Source of the DNA: JAAZNO01 sp964508025
GTDB taxonomy: Bacteria > Chloroflexota > Anaerolineae > B4-G1 > SLSP01
DNA: 64,000 nt
Direction of reading: 5' to 3'
Assembly: GCA_964508025.1 (NCBI GenBank)
Contig: CAZDSF010000003.1
Span: 1 to 64,000, forward strand
Within the stretch, counting starts at the first letter, position 1, and each line of letters begins with the position of its first letter. The notes beneath the pieces were generated by a model, which had not been told where the DNA came from, ran no database searches, and worked only from the letters and a program-made list of their open reading frames with translations. The translations under genes were made by a program, and so were the position numbers. This document shows, one piece after another, positions 1 to 7,833 of the stretch.

Positions 1-15
1 GTGGCCGTTTCATGA
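1..15 (+). CDS. 3' end of the upstream gene, possibly rimP (partial)
   Basis: Frame 1 reads four codons and then TGA at 13-15, which overlaps the nusA ATG (12-14) as ATGA. In most bacteria rimP precedes nusA and the two are translationally coupled, so this is probably the last few codons of rimP. Only four residues are visible, so identity rests on gene order alone. Confidence 0.3.
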   Translation: MAVS

Positions 16-2075
16 AAAGCGAGTTTGCTCTGGCTTTCAATCAGATTTGCGCCGAGTACAACTTACCGCGGGACACGGTCCTGGAAGCGGTAAGGGCGGC
101 ATTGGTTACCGCTTATCGGCGGGATTGGAAGGTCGGCCCAACGCAGAATCTCACCGCCGAGATCAACATGGACACGGGGCTGGCGCGGATCTTCTTGGAA
201 AAGATAGTGGTCGAAACCGTCGAAGATGGCGACCTCGAAATCACGCTGGCTGATGCACGACGTATCAATCGCAGTGTGGAGCTGGGAGAGTTGTTGATGG
301 TGGATGTCACCCCTAACAACTTTGGCCGTATCGCCGCGCAGACTGCCAAGCAGGTGATTACCCAACGCTTGCGCGAGGCTGATCGGGAGAGCCAACTCAC
401 CCGCTTTAGCCGCCAGGTCAACGAGATCATCATCGGCACGATTCAATCTATCAATCCGCAGGGTATTACCCTGCATCTGGAACACAAGGAAGAGGCGCAG
501 ATGCCGCGTCGGGAACAGATTCCCGGCGAGCGTTATCGCTTGCACCAGAAGATTCGCGTCTACGTCGTGGATGTCAAACGGTCCGCGCGCGGTCCGCAGA
601 TCACAGTTTCGCGCAGCCACCCCGCGATGCTGCGCCGGCTCTTGGAGCTGGAAGTGCCCGAAATTCGCAGCGGCTTGGTCGAAATCAAGAGTATCGCCCG
701 CGAGGCCGGCACGCGCTCCAAAATCGCGGTGACGGCGCGCCAACCGGGGGTGGATCCGGTGGGGACGTGTGTGGGGATGCGTGGCATCCGCATTCAGACG
801 ATCTCCCGCGAGCTTAATGATGAGCGCATTGATGTGATCCAGTGGTTCGAGGAGCCGGAGAAATACATCTCCAGCGCGCTTAGCATCAGTTCGGTGTTGA
901 GTGTGGTGCTCGATGAACACAATCCCGGCGGCAAGACGGCTTCGGTGGTGGTGCTGGATGATCAGCTCTCGCTCGCCATTGGCCGCGCCGGGCAGAATGC
1001 GCGTCTGGCTGCCAAACTTACCGGCTGGCGGATTGATATTCAAGGCGCTTCTGAAGCGGCGCTCTGGGCTTTACAGCGGGTCAATGAGCACCCCGAGCTG
1101 TTGGCGCAGCAGAAGGATGGCCTGGCGCTCGTGTCACAGCTGGCAGGGATCATGCGCGCGCACGAAGGGACGCAGAATCCCTTCAATGATGAAGAGCGCC
1201 GTATCATCAAGGTGCTGGTCGAAGCCGTGCGGCTGGCTGAGATTGCCCGACGCGAAAAGACGCATCCGGTCTCGCATCAGACTCGGGCGCGGCAGGCGGC
1301 GCAGGAAGTGGCGGCGCAGCAGCAACGCGAAGCCGTGCAACAGGCGCGCGCGCGGGTGCCCGAAATCGCCTATCAGACCCCGCTGGGAACGTTGGCGCTT
1401 TCGGACAAGGTGTTGGGGCATCTGGAACGTAACGGCCTCAAGACTGTGGGCGAGATCATGGAGCGCGTAGCCTTGGGCGATGAGGCGCTGCTGATGCTCA
1501 CCGGTATCGGCGCCAAGGCGCTGAGCGAGATCAAGGGCGCCGTCGAGGCTGGTGTTCTCCACTTCATTGATCTTGACGCTGAGGCAGCGGCGGTCGCTGC
1601 GCCCGCCCCGGCGGTAGAAGCTGTGGCTGAACCGGTACCCACGGAGGCTGTTGTGGCTGAGGCCGTCGAAGCTGAGGCGGAGCTGTTGGCAGAAGTGGGA
1701 TCTGTCGCTGTTGAAGCGGCCGCCGAAGTGGAGGCTGCGATGGTTGTCGAAGCGGCGCCGCTCGCAGAAGCTGTGATAGAAGCGCCCGTGGTCGAGGCGC
1801 TCCCCGAAGCAGCAGCGCCGGTTGAGCCTGCCCCTGTGGCTGCGACGCCGGCGCCCGAAGAGGCCGAAACCACGCCGGCGCAGGATCTCTTTACGGTACC
1901 CTTCATACTGGCTGAAGACGAGGAAGAGGATGAACTCGAATCTGGTGCGCGCCGTCAAAAGAAGGGTAAACGGAAGCACCGCACTATCTTCTATGATGAT
2001 GAGAAAGGTGAAACCTTCGTCGTGCGCAAGCGACGACGTGGCACTTCCGATTTGTGGGATGACTATGCTAATTAG
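12..2075 (+). CDS. nusA: Transcription termination/antitermination factor NusA
   Basis: NusA binds RNA polymerase and nascent RNA and modulates pausing, termination and antitermination. The 687-residue protein has the NusA N-terminal domain (about 1-130), an S1 RNA-binding domain (about 135-200), tandem KH domains (about 230-380; GMRGIRI and IGRAGQNARLAAKL are the KH signatures), and a helix-hairpin-helix region near 490-520 (LTGIGAKALSEIK). After about residue 525 comes an Ala/Glu/Val/Pro-rich low-complexity stretch of about 100 residues, an acidic patch, then a basic tail (KKGKRKHR) and a terminal block rich in K/R. This tail is absent from textbook NusA and makes the protein longer than the usual 350-500 residues. 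It starts the nusA-rnpM-infB-rbfA-nrnA-truB-ribF cluster. The first NusA codons overlap the upstream stop. Confidence 0.97.
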   Translation: MKSEFALAFNQICAEYNLPRDTVLEAVRAALVTAYRRDWKVGPTQNLTAEINMDTGLARIFLEKIVVETVEDGDLEITLADARRINRSVELGELLMVDVTPNNFGRIAAQTAKQVITQRLREADRESQLTRFSRQVNEIIIGTIQSINPQGITLHLEHKEEAQMPRREQIPGERYRLHQKIRVYVVDVKRSARGPQITVSRSHPAMLRRLLELEVPEIRSGLVEIKSIAREAGTRSKIAVTARQPGVDPVGTCVGMRGIRIQTISRELNDERIDVIQWFEEPEKYISSALSISSVLSVVLDEHNPGGKTASVVVLDDQLSLAIGRAGQNARLAAKLTGWRIDIQGASEAALWALQRVNEHPELLAQQKDGLALVSQLAGIMRAHEGTQNPFNDEERRIIKVLVEAVRLAEIARREKTHPVSHQTRARQAAQEVAAQQQREAVQQARARVPEIAYQTPLGTLALSDKVLGHLERNGLKTVGEIMERVALGDEALLMLTGIGAKALSEIKGAVEAGVLHFIDLDAEAAAVAAPAPAVEAVAEPVPTEAVVAEAVEAEAELLAEVGSVAVEAAAEVEAAMVVEAAPLAEAVIEAPVVEALPEAAAPVEPAPVAATPAPEEAETTPAQDLFTVPFILAEDEEEDELESGARRQKKGKRKHRTIFYDDEKGETFVVRKRRRGTSDLWDDYAN

Positions 2076-2165
2076 GTAGTCCAACTTCAGGTATATAAAG
2101 CCCGTGGGGCAATGTAGGATGACTATGAACCGACGGTAGCTTTTTTGCCGTTGGCCCTGATGCAG

Positions 2166-2198
2166 AGCGGGCGCCAGAGTTGGACTCTGGCGCCCGCT
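2166..2198 (+). terminator. Strong hairpin between nusA and rnpM, possible attenuator
   Basis: A perfect 15-bp inverted repeat (arms 2166-2180 and 2184-2198) with a TGG loop is followed by TATTTCG. A second, weaker hairpin (arms 2130-2136 and 2148-2154, one G-T pair) with a T6 run in its loop lies just upstream. The large hairpin has terminator-like strength but only a poor U tract. It could be an intrinsic terminator, an attenuator or an RNA-processing site that separates nusA from the infB part of the operon. Confidence 0.55.
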
Positions 2199-2234
2199 TA
2201 TTTCGATGTAGCGCCAATGTGGCTGTGATGAGGT

Positions 2235-2597
2235 ATGGCTAAGAACAAGGTGCAACCCAAGCGAAAACACGTCCCTGAGCGAACGTGCGTGGCTTGTCGC
2301 GTGCAGCGGCCCAAGCGGGCTTTGCTGCGCGTGGTCCATACTCCCGCCGACACGGTGGTGGTAGATGAGACGGGCAAACAGAACGGGCGCGGCGCTTATC
2401 TGTGTCGGCAGCAGAGCTGTTGGGAAAAGGCGCTCAAGCAGGGGAGCCTCAATCGCGCCTTGCGCATGACGCTGAGCGCCGAGACGATGGCTACATTGCG
2501 CGCTTTCGCCGGGACGCTGCCCCCGACGTTGCCTGCGATGTTGTTGGATGAGAATGCGACATCCACAGTGGAATGTGGAGAAGGAGAGAGTTTATGA
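2235..2597 (+). CDS. rnpM: YlxR family protein (RNase P modulator RnpM)
   Basis: 120-residue DUF448/YlxR protein. The family signature RTCVACR lies near residue 16, followed by the conserved RGAYLC segment with its Cys. YlxR proteins bind RNA, and B. subtilis YlxR (RnpM) has been shown to modulate RNase P. The family almost always lies between nusA and infB, as here. The last codons overlap the infB start as ATGA (stop 2595-2597, infB ATG 2594), so translation is coupled. Confidence 0.92.
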   Translation: MAKNKVQPKRKHVPERTCVACRVQRPKRALLRVVHTPADTVVVDETGKQNGRGAYLCRQQSCWEKALKQGSLNRALRMTLSAETMATLRAFAGTLPPTLPAMLLDENATSTVECGEGESL

Positions 2598-4396
2598 ACA
2601 AAACAGTGCAACAACCCAAAGAGATTATCGTTCCTGACGTGATCACCGTCCGTGACCTGGCTGATTTGTTGAATGTCAGTCCGATCCAGATCATCAAGAT
2701 CTTGATGACCAACGGGATGCTGGCGAGTATCAACCAGCAGATTGATTTCGATACGGCGGCGATTGTTGCCGCGGAGTACAATGTCGAGACGCGCCATCCC
2801 TTCCCCGAAGTAACGGAGGAAGAGGCTGAGGAATCGGAACTCACCCCCTGGCAACGTTTGCTTTCCGGGGAGATGAAGGAGAACCTGGCGCCGCGACCGC
2901 CGGTGGTAACAATTTTGGGGCACGTAGATCACGGCAAAACTTCCTTGCTCGATGCGATTCGACATGCTAACGTTGCCGGCGGCGAAAGCGGCGGGATCAC
3001 CCAGCACATCGGCGCCTATCAGGTTAAACACAACGATCGCCGGATTACGTTCTTGGACACGCCCGGTCACGAAGCCTTTACCGCTATGCGTTCGCGCGGC
3101 GCGCACACCACCGATATAGCCGTCCTCGTTGTGGCGGCTGATGATGGCGTCAAGCCGCAGACCGTCGAAGCCATCAATCATGCCCGCGCGGCGCATGTGC
3201 CTATCATTGTGGCGCTGAACAAGGTGGATAAGCCGAATGCGCGTCCGGAGTTCGTCAAGCAAGAGCTTTCCGATTTGGGTCTGGTTCCTGATGAGTGGGG
3301 CGGCGACGTCATGGTCATTCCGGTCTCAGCCAAGAAGCAGCAGGGGCTGGAGGATCTTCTCGAAGCCATTTTGCTGGTAGCCGATGAGATCGGCGTGCAG
3401 GCCAATCCCAATCGGCCTGCAGTTGGCTCGGTGTTGGAAGGAAAGCTGGATAAGCGTCGCGGTCCCGTCGCTACGGTTCTCGTGCAAAACGGCACGCTGC
3501 TCACCGGAGACATCGTCGTGGTGGGCAACACCTGGGGCAAGGTGCGCGCGTTGGAAGATGAAAACAACAAGCGGCACCGCACGGCTCCGCCCGGCACGCC
3601 CGCGGTCATCATCGGCTTGCATGATGTGCCAGCCGCGGGCGACCGCTTGGAAGTTGTCCCCGATGAGCGCACGGCGCGCGCCATCGCCCAAAAGCGCAGT
3701 GATGAAGCGCGCGCTCAAGGGCAGGCTGTGCAGCGGCGTCCGCTCTCGCTGGATGAGATCTCCGCCCGCATCCGCGAAGGACAGGCGAAAGAACTCGCCA
3801 TCGTCCTCAAGACCGACGTGCAGGGATCCATTGAACCTATTGTCACCTCGCTTCAGCGGCTTAGCGTCGGCGATGTGCGTATGAATATCATTCACGCTGC
3901 CGCCGGCAATATCACCGAATCTGATGTGAGTCTAGCAGTGGCTTCTGAAGGTATTGTGTTGGGCTTTCGCGTGAATGTGGATGGCGCCGCGCAACGCATT
4001 GCCGATGATGAGGGCATTGCCATCAATATCTATGAGATCATCTACAACCTGATTGATGACGTAGAAAAAGCAATGAAGGGCTTGCTGGATCCCGTCTACG
4101 AAGCTAAGACCATCGGTCAGGCTGACGTGCGCGCGATTTTCAGCATTCCCAAGATCGGCAAAGTGGCCGGCTGTATGGTCACGCAGGGCTTGATCCGGCG
4201 CAACGCGCGCGTCCGCGTGTTGCGCGGTGACAAGATATTGCATGAGGGTGGGCTGGCATCGCTGAAGCGTTACGAGAAAGACGTGCGTGAGGTGCGCGAG
4301 GGCTTCGATTGCGGTTTGCGGATCGAGGGCTTCGATGACCTGGAAATCGGCGATCGGGTGGAATGCTTCTTCATGGAGCGTCAGGCGCAAGAATAG
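2594..4396 (+). CDS. infB: Translation initiation factor IF-2
   Basis: IF-2 is the GTPase that brings fMet-tRNA to the 30S subunit and promotes subunit joining. The 600-residue protein has an IF2_N segment (about 15-70), G domain with G1 GHVDHGKT (109-116), G3 DTPGH (155-159), G4 NKVD (209-212) and a SAK G5 motif, then domains II, III and IV. It lacks the long low-complexity N terminus of enterobacterial IF-2 (about 890 aa). The ATG at 2594 is chosen because AGGAGAGAG lies 4-12 nt upstream and the start overlaps the rnpM stop; the in-frame ATG at 2573 would extend into rnpM. Confidence 0.97.
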   Translation: MNKTVQQPKEIIVPDVITVRDLADLLNVSPIQIIKILMTNGMLASINQQIDFDTAAIVAAEYNVETRHPFPEVTEEEAEESELTPWQRLLSGEMKENLAPRPPVVTILGHVDHGKTSLLDAIRHANVAGGESGGITQHIGAYQVKHNDRRITFLDTPGHEAFTAMRSRGAHTTDIAVLVVAADDGVKPQTVEAINHARAAHVPIIVALNKVDKPNARPEFVKQELSDLGLVPDEWGGDVMVIPVSAKKQQGLEDLLEAILLVADEIGVQANPNRPAVGSVLEGKLDKRRGPVATVLVQNGTLLTGDIVVVGNTWGKVRALEDENNKRHRTAPPGTPAVIIGLHDVPAAGDRLEVVPDERTARAIAQKRSDEARAQGQAVQRRPLSLDEISARIREGQAKELAIVLKTDVQGSIEPIVTSLQRLSVGDVRMNIIHAAAGNITESDVSLAVASEGIVLGFRVNVDGAAQRIADDEGIAINIYEIIYNLIDDVEKAMKGLLDPVYEAKTIGQADVRAIFSIPKIGKVAGCMVTQGLIRRNARVRVLRGDKILHEGGLASLKRYEKDVREVREGFDCGLRIEGFDDLEIGDRVECFFMERQAQE

Positions 4397-4447
4397 CATA
4401 TCGTTACGTAGCATACACTGTGGGGTGGGACTTCTCGCCTGCCGAAC

Positions 4448-4467
4448 GGCAGTCAGGAATGACTGCC
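4448..4467 (+). other. GGAA-tetraloop hairpin between infB and rbfA
   Basis: An 8-bp perfect stem (4448-4455 with 4460-4467) closes a GGAA loop, which fits the GNRA tetraloop class. It sits inside a wider inverted repeat whose ends are TGTGGGG (4419-4425) and CCCCACA (4466-4472), partly overlapping the inner stem, so two alternative folds are possible. It lies in the 97-nt gap before the rbfA Shine-Dalgarno. It may act in RNA processing or translation control, or be a copy of a dispersed palindrome. Confidence 0.5.
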
Positions 4468-4493
4468 CCACATCACTTTTGGAGGACCTATCT

Positions 4494-5000
4494 ATGGGCA
4501 AGAAATATCTGGGGCGTGTGGGCGCCATGATTCGATTTCACGTCACGCGCTTGCTCTTTGAATCCAGCAATGATGAACGGTTGATGCAAGTCAATATTAC
4601 CGATGTGGTGGTGAACCGCGACACTACGCGCGCCGAGATCTATTACAGCATTCTGGGGCCGGCGGAAGAGCGGGTGCTGGTGCAGGCGGCGTTGGATCGC
4701 GCCGCAGGCTGGCTGCGCTCCGAGTTGGCGCCGGTGTTGCGCCTGCGTAATCTGCCGCAGCTCGTTTTCACCTATGACCCTTCCCTGGAACAGGGTGAGC
4801 GCATCGAAGCCCTATTGAATCAGTTACAGGCTGATGGTATTCTGACGCCCGCTGCCCCCACGTCTGCCGAGGCAACCGCTTCAAAGCCGGATACGGATGA
4901 TGAATGGGATGAGGACACCGACGCGGAGGACTGGGAAGACGACGACTGGGACGAAGACGATGGGGATGACGAAGACGGGGATGACGACGATGACTTTTGA
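4494..5000 (+). CDS. rbfA: 30S ribosome-binding factor A
   Basis: RbfA is a KH-fold protein needed for late maturation of the 16S rRNA 5' end. The 168-residue protein has the RbfA core at about 1-115 (the ITDVVVNRD strand and the YDPSLEQGERI region are typical), then a spacer and about 35 residues that are almost all Asp/Glu with two Trp-Asp pairs. Such an acidic tail is not part of ordinary RbfA (about 115-130 aa). The start is set by GGAGG 8-12 nt upstream. The 3' end overlaps nrnA by 11 nt, in the stretch of GAT/GAC codons. Confidence 0.92.
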   Translation: MGKKYLGRVGAMIRFHVTRLLFESSNDERLMQVNITDVVVNRDTTRAEIYYSILGPAEERVLVQAALDRAAGWLRSELAPVLRLRNLPQLVFTYDPSLEQGERIEALLNQLQADGILTPAAPTSAEATASKPDTDDEWDEDTDAEDWEDDDWDEDDGDDEDGDDDDDF

Positions 5001-5949
5001 GGCGGCGCTGGCGCAGTTACGTGCGAGCGCGCGTCCGCTGCTCATCGCGCATCCTCGGCCTGATGGCGACACGGTGGGATGCACGCTGGCGTTGCGTCTG
5101 GCGTTGCTTGCGTTGGGCAAAGCGCCGCGGATTGCCTGCATCCATCCCATCCCGGCGAATCTGGCGCATCTTCCCGGCGCGGAGGCTTTCGAGCGCGACA
5201 TCCCCGCAGACGCTGACATTGATCTGGTCGTGGCTGTAGATATGAGCGATCTCTCCCGCACCGGCGGCATCTACAAGCCGGCCTGGGCGGGACGGCTGAC
5301 GCTGGTGGTCATTGATCACCATCAGACGAATGAGGCTTTTGGCGATCTCAACATCATTGAGCCGGAGGCGGCAGCGACGGCGCTGCCCATGGCGCGGGTA
5401 ATTCGCGGCTTGGGTGCGCCTGTCCGCGATGAGATTGCCACTTGCCTGCTCGCCGCCATCATCACCGATACGCGCGGGTTGCGCACCGACACAACGACGC
5501 CCGCTGTCTTGCGTTTCGTGGGCGAGCTGGTTGAGGCGGGCGGGGACTATCTCGGCGTCATGCAGAATACCCTCGACGCCATTCCCTATCGGCAGATGCG
5601 AGCTTGGGGCGTGGCGCTCAGTCGCCTGCAACTGGCGGATGGCATCGCCTGGACGACCTTCCCGCTGACGGAGAAGGAAGCCCTGGGCATCGAGGATTAC
5701 GACGATCTCGATCTGGGCAACCTGCTGAGCCAGACCCGCGAGGCGCAGGCGCTCGCTGCCTTTGTAGAGATGCGCGATGGCACGGTGAAGGTGAGCCTCC
5801 GTGCGCGTCCCGGCTACGATGTGGCGTGGATCGCCAAACGGCTGGGGGGTGGGGGGCATCGGCAGGCGGCAGGTTATTCCATCAGCGGCGGTTTGGGTGA
5901 TGCGGTGAGCGTCACCTTGCCGCTTCTACATCAGGAACTTACCCGTTAG
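4990..5949 (+). CDS. nrnA: DHH/DHHA1 phosphoesterase, NrnA-type nanoRNase / pAp phosphatase
   Basis: 319-residue DHH-family phosphoesterase. An HPRPDGD metal-binding segment lies at 21-27, an Asp-containing VDMSD motif near 84, the DHH triad at 109-111 and the DTRGLRTD segment near 160. The C-terminal DHHA1 domain ends with GGGGHRQAAGY, the substrate-binding glycine motif. NrnA enzymes degrade 2-5 nt RNA and hydrolyse 3'-phosphoadenosine 5'-phosphate. The gene lies between rbfA and truB, its common position in Firmicutes and Chloroflexota. The start overlaps rbfA; ATG 4981, three codons upstream, is an alternative. Confidence 0.88.
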   Translation: MTFEAALAQLRASARPLLIAHPRPDGDTVGCTLALRLALLALGKAPRIACIHPIPANLAHLPGAEAFERDIPADADIDLVVAVDMSDLSRTGGIYKPAWAGRLTLVVIDHHQTNEAFGDLNIIEPEAAATALPMARVIRGLGAPVRDEIATCLLAAIITDTRGLRTDTTTPAVLRFVGELVEAGGDYLGVMQNTLDAIPYRQMRAWGVALSRLQLADGIAWTTFPLTEKEALGIEDYDDLDLGNLLSQTREAQALAAFVEMRDGTVKVSLRARPGYDVAWIAKRLGGGGHRQAAGYSISGGLGDAVSVTLPLLHQELTR

Positions 5950-5954
5950 TCTCG

Positions 5955-6869
5955 ATGCGCGGCGAGATGCTCGGTCTCCTTAATCTCAACAAACCTACCG
6001 GCATGACCTCGCACGACGTGGTCAATGTGGTGCGGCGGCTGACGGGCGTGCGGCAGGTGGGGCACGCCGGCACACTCGATCCGCTGGCGACAGGTGTGCT
6101 GCTTGTGCTCGTCGGCCCGGCGACGCGGCTGGCGCAGTATCTTTCTGGCGCGGATAAGGCGTATCGCGCGGTGATTCGCCTGGGCGAGACCACCAGCACT
6201 TACGATGCCGAAGGCGAGCTCCTGGCGCGACGCCCGGTTGCGGTCAATCTCGCGGAGATAGCGCGCGCGTTGGAAGCCTTCCGTGGGCCGCTCCTGCAAA
6301 CCCCGCCCATGGTCTCCGCACTCAAGGTAGCGGGGCAACCGCTGTACAAGCTGGCTCGCAAGGGGCAGGAGCTCGAACGGCAGTCCCGTTCGGTCGTCAT
6401 CCATGCGCTTACCCTCGAAGCGTGGACGCCGCCTGATCTCACACTCACCGTTGTGTGTTCGGCGGGGACCTACATTCGCAGCCTGGCGCATGATTTGGGC
6501 GAAGATCTCGGCTGCGGCGGACATGTGGCAGCGTTGGAGCGCACAGCGGCGGGACGCTTCCGACTCGCGGACAGCATCACGCTCGAGCGACTCCGTGCGT
6601 TGGCGGCGGCGGGCCGGTTGGCGGAAGCCCTATTGCCGCCAGAAACCGCAATCGTTGATTTGCCGGCTATCACGCTGACGCCTGAAGCTGAAATGGCGGT
6701 GCGTTACGGGCAAGCTCTCGACCTGCCCGGCGCGCCAGACGCGCCCGAGGCGCGCGCACTCCAAGTGCGCGCCCATGACGCCCAAGGGCGTCTCGTCGCC
6801 ATTCTTATCCCCACGGAAGATGCCCGCTGGCGCCCCACGTTGGTGCTGCCGCCGGCACAGGAAAGCTGA
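5955..6869 (+). CDS. truB: tRNA pseudouridine-55 synthase TruB
   Basis: Converts U55 of the tRNA T-loop to pseudouridine. The 304-residue protein begins with LLNLNKPTGMTS and carries the catalytic-Asp motif GTLDPLATG (Asp42), the KAYRAVIRLG strand and the CSAGTYIRSLAHDLG motif. The C-terminal domain follows with no obvious extension. The ATG at 5955 gives four residues before the usual GLLNLNKP start; ATG 5967 is possible. The gene starts 5 nt after nrnA and ends one base before ribF, which indicates one transcript. Confidence 0.95.
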   Translation: MRGEMLGLLNLNKPTGMTSHDVVNVVRRLTGVRQVGHAGTLDPLATGVLLVLVGPATRLAQYLSGADKAYRAVIRLGETTSTYDAEGELLARRPVAVNLAEIARALEAFRGPLLQTPPMVSALKVAGQPLYKLARKGQELERQSRSVVIHALTLEAWTPPDLTLTVVCSAGTYIRSLAHDLGEDLGCGGHVAALERTAAGRFRLADSITLERLRALAAAGRLAEALLPPETAIVDLPAITLTPEAEMAVRYGQALDLPGAPDAPEARALQVRAHDAQGRLVAILIPTEDARWRPTLVLPPAQES

Positions 6870-6870
6870 A

Positions 6871-7830
6871 ATGTGGATCGTTCATGATCTGACGGCGCTC
6901 TCTCCAGGTATCCCTACCCATTTGGTGATTGGCGCTTTCGATGGCATCCATCGCGGCCACCAGGCGCTGATGCGCGCGATGGCGACTGCGGCGCAAGCAG
7001 CCGGGGCGCAGGCCGTGGTGCTCACCTTCGATCCTCTGCCGCGCCAGTTTTTCAATCACAATCCGGCCAACACCCAGATCTCATCCCTCGATGAGCGACT
7101 GGAACTGTTGGCTATTTTGGGGCTGGATGGTGTGGTGATACAGCCTTTTACCCAGGCGGTGGCAACACTCTCGGCGCGGGCGTTTCTCACCTGGGTGCAG
7201 CAGCACTTGCGCGTGACCGACTTGTGGGCCGGCCCGGATTTCGCCCTGGGACGTGGGCGTGATGGGACGCTTGAGGTTCTGCAGCGTCTTGGGGCAGAGT
7301 TGGGCTTTGTGGTGCGCCCCTTTGCGCCCTTCATCTGGCGCGGCGCGACTGTGCACAGCAGCGACATTCGGCAGTTGTTGACGGATGGGCGCATTGAGGC
7401 GGCGAATGCGCTTCTGGGGCGCCCCTACCGACTCACGGGCGTGGTTTCGCCTGGCGAACAACGCGGTCGCCAGATGGGATTTCCCACCGCAAACCTGGCT
7501 GTGCCGCCGGAGCGGCTGCTGCCGCAGCATGGCATCTATGTTTGCCAGGCGCGTCTGGCGCGCGGCGTCTTTGATGCTGTGACCAATATCGGTACCCGCC
7601 CCACTTTCAATCACAGCGATACAACTGTCGAGGCGTATCTGCTTGATTTTGAGGCGGATATTTATGGGGAACCGCTGCGGCTGGACTTTCTGACGCGGCT
7701 GCGCCCGGAGTTGCGTTTTGCTTCAGCGGCGGCGCTCATCGCTCAGATGCGCGCCGATGTGGTGCGCGCGCGCGACTGGCTCGCGGCGCATCGTGCTGGC
7801 GAGAGTGGGGCGCTCGATGAATTGCCCTGA
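6871..7830 (+). CDS. ribF: Bifunctional riboflavin kinase / FAD synthetase
   Basis: Phosphorylates riboflavin to FMN and adenylylates FMN to FAD. The 319-residue protein has an N-terminal nucleotidyltransferase domain with the GAFDGIHRGH motif and the GRGRDG segment, and a C-terminal flavokinase domain with the MGFPTANL motif near 205, YVC and NIGTRPTF. The ATG at 6871 follows the truB stop by one base. The stop lies 3 nt from the convergent stop of the next gene, so the operon ends here without an evident hairpin. Confidence 0.95.
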   Translation: MWIVHDLTALSPGIPTHLVIGAFDGIHRGHQALMRAMATAAQAAGAQAVVLTFDPLPRQFFNHNPANTQISSLDERLELLAILGLDGVVIQPFTQAVATLSARAFLTWVQQHLRVTDLWAGPDFALGRGRDGTLEVLQRLGAELGFVVRPFAPFIWRGATVHSSDIRQLLTDGRIEAANALLGRPYRLTGVVSPGEQRGRQMGFPTANLAVPPERLLPQHGIYVCQARLARGVFDAVTNIGTRPTFNHSDTTVEAYLLDFEADIYGEPLRLDFLTRLRPELRFASAAALIAQMRADVVRARDWLAAHRAGESGALDELP

Positions 7831-7833
7831 GCT

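Noticed and set aside
1134..2339. Antisense frame under the nusA 3' part
   Set aside because: Generated by the Ala/Glu-rich repeats of NusA; no start signal or domain.
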